Source: Cellvibrionales bacterium (GTDB taxonomy: Bacteria; Pseudomonadota; Gammaproteobacteria; Pseudomonadales; UBA7239). From it: a DNA stretch of 64,000 nucleotides. Of this stretch, positions 15,266 to 24,401 are shown piece after piece. The notes under the pieces are model-generated. The model was not told the origin of the DNA. It searched no databases and was given only the letters and a program-made list of their open reading frames with translations. Location: assembly GCA_016713115.1 (NCBI GenBank), contig JADJPU010000001.1, positions 2,108,001-2,172,000 of the forward strand, in the 5' to 3' direction. Made by a program: the position numbers and the translations under genes. Positions within the stretch are counted from its first letter, which is position 1, and every line of letters starts with the position of its first letter.

Positions 15266-17344
15266 TTAGTCAAAATCAAATTGTGCTTTTAACCACACTG
15301 TGCGCCCCGGCTCGTTCACGCGATCCAGTTGATCAAAACCCGCGACCATATCTCCACGACGGCTGATGTGTTCGGCATAAGTTTTATCGAGAAGATTGTC
15401 GATGCCGGTTGTCAGTTGTAAATTCGGCATGACTTTCCAGCCTGCGTTCAATGAGAGCACGCCGAAGCCACGTGTATTGCCAATATCCTGCCCTGCGATG
15501 TTGCCTTGGTTGACGCTGACGTGTGTCTGTTTTGCTACTGCACGCCACAAAGCGCCATAAGACCAAGTACCGTCGTCATAATGCAGTCCGAAACGGGCTT
15601 CGAGCGGTGGCAACTGCGCCAGCGACTTGTCATCGGTGTCATTTTCGCCACGCACATAGGCGAGGCTCGCATCCACCCTCCAGTTGTCGTTGATTGCATA
15701 ACCCAGCTCTGCCTCACCGCCCCAACTGTGCGCCTCGATATTGCGGGTGATGGTGGTGGTGCGCCTTCCCATCATGCCCATCGGCTTTACGACACCGGAC
15801 TGGATCAGCAGGTAATCATCGATGTGGTTGTAGAACGCGGACACACTGCCTGTCCATTGCCCGCGAGCAAACAGATAGCCGAGATCCAGTTGTGTGGTTT
15901 CCTCAGGGTCTGCGTTGAAGGCGCTGACGGAATCCGCTGTTTCCTTGGAAATCAGTTCCCAGTAATCGGGGAAACGTTCGCTGCGACCTAGACCGACATA
16001 AGCAGTGTCATCCGCAATGTCATGTTCGTAGCGCATGAAGCCGCTGGTTAATTCTTCCACGCGTTCGTCACCGGCTGTCGGGTTCGGTGCGCTCATCATC
16101 ATGTTCAACATGACGGTTTGGCGCTTGTCTTCGGCATGCCAGTGGTCGTGGCGCAAGCCGCTGATGATGCGTTGCTTGTCGTTGTAATGATGCGTTATCT
16201 CACCAAAGACACCCACTTGCTCAATGTTGGCATCTTCCACGCGATCTTTGTCCTGAAAACGCATCATGTCTTGGTTCATGGTCGTGCGGTTGCTGTGCTG
16301 GTTTTGTTGCGTATCGCTACCGAAGACCAGTTCTGTGCGCTCGCCGAGCAGTACGGTATTCGCCAAACGAGCGCCCAGCGTTTCACGGTCAGGGTTCATG
16401 GCCATGCGCGTTGCCATCATGCCGGTTGGTGTGCGAAGGCTGTAGTTGTCCATTACATGATCGACATAGTTGTAATACGCCTGCACTTCCAGTTTTTTCC
16501 AACGCTCGGTGAGATTTTCCTTTATCAACTTGATGCCAAGGTTGTCGCGTTTGAACAGAGAGCCGTCTACACCTCGGTCGGCATAAGCAGCTTCGCCATC
16601 GCTGTGCCCCATAGACAACTCCAGTGTGGTGTTCTCGTCTGGTGTCCAACCTGCGGCAGCATTGGCGCTCCAGCGCTGGTACTGAGAATGCACTTTTTTA
16701 CCATCACCATCGCGGTAGTCGCCTTGGTGAGCGTTGGTAGCTGTGCCGCGTATATAGAAGTCCGGCGTGCCAGCCAGCACGTCGACCATTTCATCGTTGC
16801 GATCAAAACTGCCTACTAATGTGCTGATGTGAGCATTGAAGCTCGTCTCTGGCAGGCGTTGGAGCTGGCGCTCAAACAGGATAGTGCCGGCTGAGTTGCC
16901 CGGTCCATTGCGTACGGTCTGTGGTCCTTTGATGATGCTGATGCTGTCATAGCTTTCTGGGAACACGTACGCGGTAGGTGGGTCCATGCGACTGCCGCAA
17001 CCACCGAACAGCATTTCGCCATCCAGTAGGATATTCAGTCGTGATCCGGCCATCCCGCGAAAAACGGGGTCACCATCGGTGCCGCCTTTACGGATGACGC
17101 TAAACCCTGGGATTGCCTTCAGATAATCGGCACCATCATGGGCGGGTAGCGGTTGACGTGGCGCTTTGGGGTCTGTCACCACGGTCAGAGGTTTGCTGGT
17201 TTTTTCAGCAGTAACCACAACAGTTTTTAAGCGCGTGTTGTCTTGGCTTTCTCCTGCATCTTCATTGGCCAGTACCGGTGCCGTTGCCGTTGCGTACAGG
17301 GCGGCGGCCATTGCCAAAGACAGTGTATTTAATCCGCGTTTCAT
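15266..17344 (-). CDS. TonB-dependent copper receptor, OprC/NosA type
   Basis: 692 residues. Signal peptide to about residue 26 (VLA-NED), TonB-box-like segment TVVVTAEK near 41-48, plug domain with FRGMAGSRLNILLDG and GPQTVRNGPGN, then a 22-strand barrel ending in FDFD. The plug carries GGCGSRMDPPTAYVFPE with C116 and M120, the hallmark of OprC, in which this Cys and Met help bind copper. Methionine- and histidine-rich loops (NMMMSAPN, MMGRRT, HDHWHAED) fit copper handling. It should import copper across the outer membrane using TonB. It is a single gene; a gap of about 110 bases separates its start from the end of the cofGH gene. Confidence 0.92.
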   Translation of the reverse strand: MKRGLNTLSLAMAAALYATATAPVLANEDAGESQDNTRLKTVVVTAEKTSKPLTVVTDPKAPRQPLPAHDGADYLKAIPGFSVIRKGGTDGDPVFRGMAGSRLNILLDGEMLFGGCGSRMDPPTAYVFPESYDSISIIKGPQTVRNGPGNSAGTILFERQLQRLPETSFNAHISTLVGSFDRNDEMVDVLAGTPDFYIRGTATNAHQGDYRDGDGKKVHSQYQRWSANAAAGWTPDENTTLELSMGHSDGEAAYADRGVDGSLFKRDNLGIKLIKENLTERWKKLEVQAYYNYVDHVMDNYSLRTPTGMMATRMAMNPDRETLGARLANTVLLGERTELVFGSDTQQNQHSNRTTMNQDMMRFQDKDRVEDANIEQVGVFGEITHHYNDKQRIISGLRHDHWHAEDKRQTVMLNMMMSAPNPTAGDERVEELTSGFMRYEHDIADDTAYVGLGRSERFPDYWELISKETADSVSAFNADPEETTQLDLGYLFARGQWTGSVSAFYNHIDDYLLIQSGVVKPMGMMGRRTTTITRNIEAHSWGGEAELGYAINDNWRVDASLAYVRGENDTDDKSLAQLPPLEARFGLHYDDGTWSYGALWRAVAKQTHVSVNQGNIAGQDIGNTRGFGVLSLNAGWKVMPNLQLTTGIDNLLDKTYAEHISRRGDMVAGFDQLDRVNEPGRTVWLKAQFDFD

Positions 17345-17455
17345 GAACTGTTTTCTCCAGACAGATCTGTATCGGGCGCGGATTCTAGTTGGGAGGAGCG
17401 GAGGAGAGAATGCGGCATATTGTCGCAGCGGGATTGTGCGAAACAGTTAAGCCAA

Positions 17456-19837
17456 TTACGCCACTTTGCTGCGTGTTACCAGGTCGTTAATCAGCGGCAG
17501 TAATTCTTCCGCGCCATAAGATTGTTGGATATGCGCTGCGTCCACTGCGCCGTACAGCGTGCTGCGATGTTGTGGTTGACGTTGCGCAGCTTTAATCATC
17601 GCGTCGAGATTTTCAGGTGAGTTTTCCTGTCCGTGTGTGGCACCGGCAGCGCGTGTGATGCTTTCATTCATTAGCGTGCCGCCCAAATCATTTACGCCAG
17701 CGGCGAGGCAGGCGACAACACCTTCGTTGCCCAATTTCACCCACGAAGCTTGGATATTGTGGATGTGCGGTGACAACACTAAACGCGCAATGGCGTGCAT
17801 CAAAATCACTTCGCGGAAGGTGGGGCCTTTGCGCGCACGACCGCGCAAATACATCGGCGCTTCTTCCGCCACAAACGGCAGCGGCACAAACTCGGTAAAG
17901 CCGCCAGTTTGTTTTTGTAAATTTAATACGCGCAAGAAATGGCGCGCCCAATGTTCGTAGCGTTCAATATGACCAAACATGATGGTGGCGGTGGAGCGCA
18001 AGCCCACGGCGTGCGCGGCTTGCATCACCTCAAGCCATTGCGAGGTATTGATCTTGTCGTGGCACAGCGTAGCGCGCACTTCGTCGTCGAGAATTTCGGC
18101 GGCGGTGCCCGGCAGCGTGCCTAAGCCATGCGCTTTCAGTGTTTGCAGATAATCGGTGAGCGGCAAATTGAGTGTGGCTGCGCCTTGCCAAATTTCCAGC
18201 GGTGAAAACGCGTGGATGTGCATGTCTGGCTGCACGGCTTTTACCGCATCCAAAATTTCTATGTAGGTGTTGCCATCGTAATCGGGGTGGATACCGCCTT
18301 GCATACACACTTCGGTGGCGCCGCGCTGCCAGCCTTCGGTGGTGCGGCGTTGAATTTCTTCTAATGAAATATCGTAAGGTTTGCCGCGCAAGTTTTCATG
18401 CGTTTTGCCCTTAGAAAACGCGCAGAACTGGCATTTGAAATAGCAGACATTGGTGTAATTGATGTTGCGGTTGACCACATAAGTGACGGTGTCGCCATTC
18501 AGATTTTTTCGCAGCGCATTTGCTGCGTGACAGATTGCGCCCACATCGTCGCCGCGCGCGCGAAACAGGCGCACAATTTCTGCTTCGCTGGGCGTGTGCC
18601 CCTGATGAATAGCAGTCAAAATATCGCGCACATCTTGCGAAGCAGTTTGTGTACGCACGGGCTTGTGTATCTGCGACAGCATTTCTGGCGGCGGCGTTTC
18701 GCTGCTGCCGGTTTGCCAGGTGTCGATACGCGGAAAACCGTCGCCATCGGTTTGTTGCAATAAAGGCGTGTGGAAAACTTTGTCGGTCCACATGTCGAGC
18801 TGGCGCACAAAAGCGGGGTAGATGGTCAAACGCTCTTGCAAATATTTGCCTGCGTTGGCGGTGGCTTCTGCTAGGTCTTGCAGGTGCGGCCACGGCGCTT
18901 CGGGATTGACAAAATCCGGTGTGAGCGGTGAAACGCCGCCCCAGTCATTGATGCCGGCATCCACCAGTTTTTCTAACACCCCTGGCGATAAATTGGGCGG
19001 CGCTTGTATTGCCATCTCGCTGCCAAAAATAATGCGCGCGACAGCTATCGTCCACAATAAATCTTCTAAATCCGGTTCGGGTGCTTGCGCCATTTTGGTG
19101 TCGGGTTTGGCGCGAAAGTTCTGCACGATAATTTCTTGGATGTGACCGTACTGCGCGTGCAGGGCTTTGATGGCGAGCAGGGATTCAACGCGCTCGCGCC
19201 GCGTTTCGTCGATGCCGATCAAAATGCCGGTGGTGAACGGTATTTTTTGTTTGCCGGCTTCTTCCAGTGTGGCGAGCCGCACCGTCGGTACTTTGTCGGG
19301 CGAGCCGTAATGCGGCATATCTTTTTCACACAGGCGCGCCGACAAACTTTCCAGCATGATGCCCATAGACGGCGAAACACTGCGCAGTTTGGCCATTTCA
19401 TCGGCAGTGAGCGTGCCCGGATTCACATGCGGAAATAATCCAGTTTCTTCAAATACGGCTTTGGCCATGGCGTATAAATAATCCACCGTGCTGGCGTAGC
19501 CCATTTCATCCAAGGCTTTGCGCGCCGCGTTGTAGCGCAACTCCGGTTTTTCACCGAGGGTAAACAGCGCTTCCTTGCAGCCTGCGGCGGCACCGGCGCG
19601 TGCAATCTCCAATACTTGCTCGCGCGTCATGTAGGCGCTGTCAATTTTCTTTGGTGTCTGCGCGAAGGTGCAGTAGTGGCAGACATCGCGGCACAAATGC
19701 GTCAGCGGAATAAAAACTTTTTTGGAAAAAGTGACGACATTGTGAAAACCGGCATCGCGCAGTGCGCGTGCTTGCGCCATCAAGGCGGCGGTGTCATTGC
19801 AGTCTGCCAGTGATAAAAAATCTTCAGATGTTTGCAT
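17456..19837 (-). CDS. fbiC: FO synthase, CofG-CofH fusion (FbiC type)
   Basis: 793 residues from ATG at 19837; the frame is open further upstream but that would run through cofC. The N-terminal half is CofG with radical-SAM cysteines 49, 53 and 56 (CRDVCHYC). The C-terminal half is CofH with cysteines 465, 469 and 472 (CYFKCQFC). Both halves keep the family's later patterns (CKEALFTLGEKPE; CMQGGIHPDY). The fusion joins tyrosine to the ribityl pyrimidine of riboflavin synthesis to give FO, the deazaflavin chromophore of coenzyme F420. cofC lies 19 bases upstream on the same strand, so the two form an operon. Fused FbiC is best known from actinobacteria. cofD and cofE are not in this window. 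Confidence 0.95.
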   Translation of the reverse strand: MQTSEDFLSLADCNDTAALMAQARALRDAGFHNVVTFSKKVFIPLTHLCRDVCHYCTFAQTPKKIDSAYMTREQVLEIARAGAAAGCKEALFTLGEKPELRYNAARKALDEMGYASTVDYLYAMAKAVFEETGLFPHVNPGTLTADEMAKLRSVSPSMGIMLESLSARLCEKDMPHYGSPDKVPTVRLATLEEAGKQKIPFTTGILIGIDETRRERVESLLAIKALHAQYGHIQEIIVQNFRAKPDTKMAQAPEPDLEDLLWTIAVARIIFGSEMAIQAPPNLSPGVLEKLVDAGINDWGGVSPLTPDFVNPEAPWPHLQDLAEATANAGKYLQERLTIYPAFVRQLDMWTDKVFHTPLLQQTDGDGFPRIDTWQTGSSETPPPEMLSQIHKPVRTQTASQDVRDILTAIHQGHTPSEAEIVRLFRARGDDVGAICHAANALRKNLNGDTVTYVVNRNINYTNVCYFKCQFCAFSKGKTHENLRGKPYDISLEEIQRRTTEGWQRGATEVCMQGGIHPDYDGNTYIEILDAVKAVQPDMHIHAFSPLEIWQGAATLNLPLTDYLQTLKAHGLGTLPGTAAEILDDEVRATLCHDKINTSQWLEVMQAAHAVGLRSTATIMFGHIERYEHWARHFLRVLNLQKQTGGFTEFVPLPFVAEEAPMYLRGRARKGPTFREVILMHAIARLVLSPHIHNIQASWVKLGNEGVVACLAAGVNDLGGTLMNESITRAAGATHGQENSPENLDAMIKAAQRQPQHRSTLYGAVDAAHIQQSYGAEELLPLINDLVTRSKVA

Positions 19838-19856
19838 GCTGTCGATCAAAAAGTTT

Positions 19857-20531
19857 TTAGCGTGTTGCGGTGAGCGGCCAATCAAACAATTCGCCGTACT
19901 GTTCCAGCCAGTGTGAAAGATGGGGTCTGGTGCCTGCGGTGCGCAGCGACAACAGCGGTGCAAAATCCTGCCATAAATCAATGTCGCTACCCAGTTGTGC
20001 ATTGTAAACGGTTTGCATGGCAATACCCTGCGTGCGGCAAAAATCACTGTGTGCGCTGTAGCTGTGGCTGCCGTAGAAAAATTGCATTTGCGTCGGCAGG
20101 GTGAGCAGCATGGCGTTGGTGCCATTGTTTTGATTGTCTGGCACTAAAGTGACAGCCGCAGTGTGGTTTTGGTGTGCGGCAATGACATCGTCAATATCGC
20201 TCGTGGTGGCGAGTGGTAAATCCGCGTGAAGAATCAGGGTTTGTGTTGTGCCGCGTGCACTGATTGCTGCAACGGCGGCGGTGATGCCACTGTTCAGGCA
20301 GCGGTCATCTTCTAGGTTTAAGACTTCGCTGCGCTGTTGTGCGGCGAGCTGTGCAACTTCTGGGCAGCGTGTAATCAGCGCCACGCCGCTAACTTTTGCG
20401 CAGTGCTGCAAGGTGTGCAGTAAATCCGCCAGCAGCGCCGCCATCAAACTTTGACGCGCTTCCAGCGGCAGCGCATGCGCCAAGCGGCTTTTGCAACTGC
20501 GAAAATCTTTGACGGGGATAATGACTTGCAT
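19857..20531 (-). CDS. cofC: CofC, phosphoenolpyruvate/phospholactate guanylyltransferase of F420 synthesis
   Basis: 224 residues from ATG at 20531 (MQVIIPVKDF); a GTG at 20552 would add seven residues. The fold is nucleotidyltransferase-like: IIPVKDFRSCKSRLA is the GTP-binding start, ILHADLPLAT the metal-binding strand, GTNAMLL the base-contact loop, and HSDFCRTQG then GSDIDLWQDF are typical of CofC. It activates a three-carbon phosphoacid with GTP to give the donor that CofD joins to FO. Whether the acid is phospholactate, phosphoenolpyruvate or 3-phosphoglycerate cannot be read with certainty. It is the first gene of the cofC-fbiC operon and diverges from the HlyD gene. Confidence 0.9.
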   Translation of the reverse strand: MQVIIPVKDFRSCKSRLAHALPLEARQSLMAALLADLLHTLQHCAKVSGVALITRCPEVAQLAAQQRSEVLNLEDDRCLNSGITAAVAAISARGTTQTLILHADLPLATTSDIDDVIAAHQNHTAAVTLVPDNQNNGTNAMLLTLPTQMQFFYGSHSYSAHSDFCRTQGIAMQTVYNAQLGSDIDLWQDFAPLLSLRTAGTRPHLSHWLEQYGELFDWPLTATR

Positions 20532-20684
20532 GCGATTCTGCAAAATAGTCACAGCGAAGGAGTTGGCTATGTTGCGGGCTTTCGCTGGTGCTGTCGATAG
20601 CCGCGCTTGTGCTAGGAATTGCTGATCGTTTCATGCAGACAATTACTGTAATGTTTGTGCGGAAAAGTAGCAGGAAAACGGATC

Positions 20685-21644
20685 ATGAAAGCGAAGTTGG
20701 GAGTGGCTGTTGTGGTGTTGGCAGTAGCTGGCGGCGGTTTTTTGCTGTGGCAGCATTGGCAACAACAGGGTGAGCGCGGATTCTTTCACACCAATGGTCG
20801 CTTGGAGGCCACACAGAGCCGCGTCGCCACGCGCATTCCGGGGCTGCTGGCAACGGTGAAGGTGAAAGAGGGCGACCGTGTTGCAGCAGGGCAAGTGTTG
20901 GCGGAGCTGGACAGCCAGCCGCTGCAAGCAGAAATCGTGCGCGCGGATGCCGCCATTGCGCAGGCCAATGACCAGGTGCGTTTGGCTGAGGCGCAGTTGG
21001 TGCAAGCGGAAACGGAGTGCAACTACGCTCGCTCGCAGCTATCTCGCGTGCAATCCCTTAGCAAACAAAGCTTTGTATCGAAAGATCAACTCGACAGCGC
21101 CCGCACCCGCGCCACCAGTTGCGGCTCAGTGGTGAATGCCGCGAGTGCTGCCGTTGCCGCCGCGCAATCGGCAGGCAAAGTGGCGCAAGCGGGGCGCAAT
21201 CGCCTGAGCGTGGACTTGGCCGACAGCAGCATCCGCGCGCCGTTTTCCGGCTACATCCTCTACCGCTTGGCGGAGCCGGGTGAAATGATCGCCGCCGGTT
21301 CACCCTTGTTTACGCTGGTGAGCGACAGCGATGTTTACCTCACCGTTTTCCTGCCAGCGGATGTGGCGGGCAAAGTGGCGCTGGGCGATGAAGCGCGCTT
21401 GCAGATGGATGCCAAAGCCGAGGAGTGGGTGCCGGCCAAAGTCACCTTTGTGGCAGCGGAGGCGGAGTTCACCCCCAAATCGGTAGAAACGGCCACTGAG
21501 CGCAGCAATTTGGTGTTTCGTGCGCGCATCGGTATTGATGCGGCGGTGTTGACAGAGCAGAGCTGGCTCAAAAGCGGCATGCCCGGCTTGGGCTGGCTGC
21601 GCACCGATGCCAGTGCCGCGTGGTCTGAGCAGCCACCGCGCTAG
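20685..21644 (+). CDS. HlyD-family periplasmic adaptor (YhiI-like)
   Basis: 319 residues from ATG at 20685. A single N-terminal membrane helix (about 5-23) anchors the protein in the inner membrane. Then come the lipoyl-like half (RIPGLLATVKVKEGDRVAAGQVLAELD), a coiled-coil hairpin of about 110 residues rich in A, Q and E, the second lipoyl half (SIRAPFSGYIL) and a beta-barrel. It should link the inner-membrane ABC exporter encoded by the next two genes to an outer-membrane channel. The gap to the ABC gene is nine bases. The order adaptor, fused ABC, ABC-2 permease is that of yhiI-rbbA-yhhJ. Confidence 0.9.
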   Translation: MKAKLGVAVVVLAVAGGGFLLWQHWQQQGERGFFHTNGRLEATQSRVATRIPGLLATVKVKEGDRVAAGQVLAELDSQPLQAEIVRADAAIAQANDQVRLAEAQLVQAETECNYARSQLSRVQSLSKQSFVSKDQLDSARTRATSCGSVVNAASAAVAAAQSAGKVAQAGRNRLSVDLADSSIRAPFSGYILYRLAEPGEMIAAGSPLFTLVSDSDVYLTVFLPADVAGKVALGDEARLQMDAKAEEWVPAKVTFVAAEAEFTPKSVETATERSNLVFRARIGIDAAVLTEQSWLKSGMPGLGWLRTDASAAWSEQPPR

Positions 21645-21653
21645 GGGCTGGCG

Positions 21654-24395
21654 ATGAACCCTGTGGCCATTGCCACGCTCACCCATGTGCACCATCGCTA
21701 CGGCAAGGTGGTGGCGCTGGACGGTATTGATCTCGCCATTCCCGCTGGTTGCTTGGCGGGCATCATCGGCCCTGACGGTGTGGGCAAATCCACTTTGCTG
21801 AGTTTGATCGCCGGTGCGCGCCGCGTGCAAAAAGATAGCCGCGTAGAAGTGCTGGGCGAAGACATGCACAGTGCTGCCGCGCGGGCGCGCATGTGTCGCC
21901 GCGTGGCTTACATGCCGCAAGGGCTGGGAAAGAATTTGTATCCCACGCTGTCGGTGATGGAAAACATCAGTTTTTTTGCTGATTTATTTGGTGAAAAAGG
22001 CGCAGAGCGCGAGCAGCGCATCGCGCATTTATTGCAAGCCACTGGCATGGCGCGTTTTGTTGATCGCCCCGCGGCAAAATTATCGGGCGGCATGAAACAA
22101 AAACTCAGTTTGTGTTGTTCTTTAATTCACGAACCGGATTTGTTGATTCTGGATGAGCCGACCACGGGTGTAGATCCACTATCGCGCCGCCAATTTTGGC
22201 AGTTGTTAAAAGATTTGCGCGCGCAGCGGCCGAGCATGTCGATCATCGTCGCCACGGCGTACATGGAAGAAGCCTCCAGTTTTGATTGGTTGGCCATGAT
22301 GGATGCCGGCAGTGTGTTGGCACAGGGTTCGCCTGCGGCACTGTTGCAAAAAACAGGCGCGAGCAATTTGGATGCGGCGTTTATTCAACTGCTGCCGCCA
22401 GAAAAACGCGCAGGGCATGTGGAGCCGGTTCTGCCGCCACTGACAGACGCACATCAAAACAACATCGTCATCAGTGCGCGCAATTTGAGTTGTCGTTTTG
22501 GTGATTTCACCGCCGTTGATAGCGTCAATTTTGAAATACAGCAGGGAGAAATTTTTGGTTTTCTCGGTTCTAACGGCTGCGGCAAATCCACCACCATGAA
22601 AATGCTCACGGGGCTGCTGCCAGCTACCGAAGGTGAGGCGTTTTTGTTTGGCAAGCCGGTGGATGTGGATGACATCAGCACGCGGCATCGCCTCGGTTAT
22701 ATGTCGCAAAGTTTTTCGCTGTACGAAGAATTGAATGTCATCCAAAACTTGGAGTTGCACGGGCGTATTTTTGCCATGAGCAGCGAGCAGATACGCGAGC
22801 GCTGTGCAACGCTGTTGCACGATATGCAGCTCACGCCGTATGCGCAGCAAGCTGCGGGCAGTTTGCCCTTGGGTGTGCGCCAGCGTTTGTCTTTGGCGGT
22901 GGCGGTTATCCACAACCCGGTGATGTTGATTTTGGATGAACCCACGTCGGGCGTAGACCCCGTGGCGCGCGACGGTTTTTGGGAATTGTTAATTGATTTG
23001 TCGCGCAAACAAGGCGTAACTATTTTTATCACCACGCATTACATGAATGAAGCCGAACGCTGTGATCGCATCTCCTTGATGGATGCAGGCAAGGTATTGG
23101 CATCCGGCAGCCCGGAAGCCATTCGCCAGCAATTTGGCGTGCCGACTTTGGAAGATGCGTTTATTCAGGTATTGGAGCAGGCGCGACCGGCCGATGAGAA
23201 ACCGGCAGTGGCGATTGCAGCAGCAGTGGATAAAACCGCCATCGACAATGCACCGGCAGATCAAGACAGATTTTTTAGTTTTCAACGACTCAAAGCCTAT
23301 GCACGACGCGAAACGCTAGAGCTACTGCGTGAGCCTATCCGTTTATTGTTTGCGTTTGTCGCGCCCTTATTTTTGATGATGGTGCTGGGCATGGGCGTGA
23401 ACTTTGATGTGGATCGTTTGGATTTTGCGGTGTTGGATCAAGACAACACACCGGCCAGCCGCGAATACATTGATCGCTACCGCGCCAGTGATTATTTTTT
23501 CTTTTACGGGGCTTTACATAGCTATGCAGAGTTGCAACAGAAATTGTCATCGGGGCAGTTGTTGTTTGCTTTGGAAATTCCCTCCGGTTTTGGTAAAGAT
23601 TTAGAGGCGGGCAGAGAGCCGGCGGTGGCGGTGCAGCTTAATGGCGGCTATCCGTTTCGTGCGGAAAGGGCGCGCAACTATATACAAGGGATTCATCAGC
23701 AGTATTTGCAGCAATTAGTGCGCGAGCAGCGCGTACACATGCCAGAAGAACCGTACCGTTTGGAAACGCGCTTTCAATACAACCAAGAAATGTTGAGTGC
23801 TTACGCCATCGTGCCGTCGATTATCGCGGTGTTGGTGACCATGATTCCCACCATGTTGATGGCAGTGGCAGTGGTGCGAGAAAAAGAACTCGGCTCCATC
23901 ATCAATTTTTACGCCACACCCACGCGCCGTTTAGAGTTTTTGTGGGGTAAACAAGTGCCGTATGTGATGATCGCGATGATCAACTATCTGTGTTTGGTGT
24001 TAATTACGCGCTTTGCGTTTCAAGTGCCGCTGCTCGGCAGTTTGCCCGTATTGCTGTTTGCTGGCGTTTGTTACAGTTGGGTGGCGACTTCGTTTGGTTT
24101 GTTGATTTCTTCTTTTACGCGCACACAAATTGCCGCGCTGTTTGCAGCCTTGATTATCTCCATGATTCCTTCGGTGAATTTTTCGGGCATGTTGAAGCCA
24201 GTGGCTTCGCTAGAAGGCGGCGCGTATTGGTTTGGCACCGTTTTTCCCACCACTTATTTGCTCAATATCACCGTGGGCACATTTACCAAAGGTTTGTACT
24301 TTGCGGATTTGTGGAAAAACTTTGCCGTGATGGCGGTACATTTTTCTGTGTTCACTCTCGGCAGTGTGCTGCTGCTGCGCAAGCAGGAGGCGTAG
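21654..24395 (+). CDS. Fused ABC transporter: two ATPase domains plus ABC-2 permease (RbbA-like)
   Basis: 913 residues. ATPase domain 1: Walker A GPDGVGKST at 39-47, signature LSGGMKQK, Walker B LLILDEPTTGVDP. ATPase domain 2 starts near residue 270: Walker A GSNGCGKST, Walker B MLILDEPTSGVDP, but the signature reads LPLGVRQR, so the normal LSGG is altered and one of the two ATP sites may be weak. From about 550 an ABC-2 permease domain follows: one helix, a large periplasmic loop, then five or six helices. The layout is that of RbbA/YhiH. RbbA was described as ribosome-associated, but the operon here looks like an export system. Substrate is unknown. Confidence 0.92.
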   Translation: MNPVAIATLTHVHHRYGKVVALDGIDLAIPAGCLAGIIGPDGVGKSTLLSLIAGARRVQKDSRVEVLGEDMHSAAARARMCRRVAYMPQGLGKNLYPTLSVMENISFFADLFGEKGAEREQRIAHLLQATGMARFVDRPAAKLSGGMKQKLSLCCSLIHEPDLLILDEPTTGVDPLSRRQFWQLLKDLRAQRPSMSIIVATAYMEEASSFDWLAMMDAGSVLAQGSPAALLQKTGASNLDAAFIQLLPPEKRAGHVEPVLPPLTDAHQNNIVISARNLSCRFGDFTAVDSVNFEIQQGEIFGFLGSNGCGKSTTMKMLTGLLPATEGEAFLFGKPVDVDDISTRHRLGYMSQSFSLYEELNVIQNLELHGRIFAMSSEQIRERCATLLHDMQLTPYAQQAAGSLPLGVRQRLSLAVAVIHNPVMLILDEPTSGVDPVARDGFWELLIDLSRKQGVTIFITTHYMNEAERCDRISLMDAGKVLASGSPEAIRQQFGVPTLEDAFIQVLEQARPADEKPAVAIAAAVDKTAIDNAPADQDRFFSFQRLKAYARRETLELLREPIRLLFAFVAPLFLMMVLGMGVNFDVDRLDFAVLDQDNTPASREYIDRYRASDYFFFYGALHSYAELQQKLSSGQLLFALEIPSGFGKDLEAGREPAVAVQLNGGYPFRAERARNYIQGIHQQYLQQLVREQRVHMPEEPYRLETRFQYNQEMLSAYAIVPSIIAVLVTMIPTMLMAVAVVREKELGSIINFYATPTRRLEFLWGKQVPYVMIAMINYLCLVLITRFAFQVPLLGSLPVLLFAGVCYSWVATSFGLLISSFTRTQIAALFAALIISMIPSVNFSGMLKPVASLEGGAYWFGTVFPTTYLLNITVGTFTKGLYFADLWKNFAVMAVHFSVFTLGSVLLLRKQEA

Positions 24396-24401
24396 CCTGC
24401 T

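Noticed and set aside
17345..17455. Possible cobalamin riboswitch before the TonB receptor
   Set aside because: The leader is short, no B12-box-like sequence is visible, and the plug motif points to copper.
17456..20125. 889-codon start for the CofGH protein
   Set aside because: The extra 96 residues run over the cofC gene and are cysteine/arginine-rich shadow; CofG homology begins after ATG 19837.
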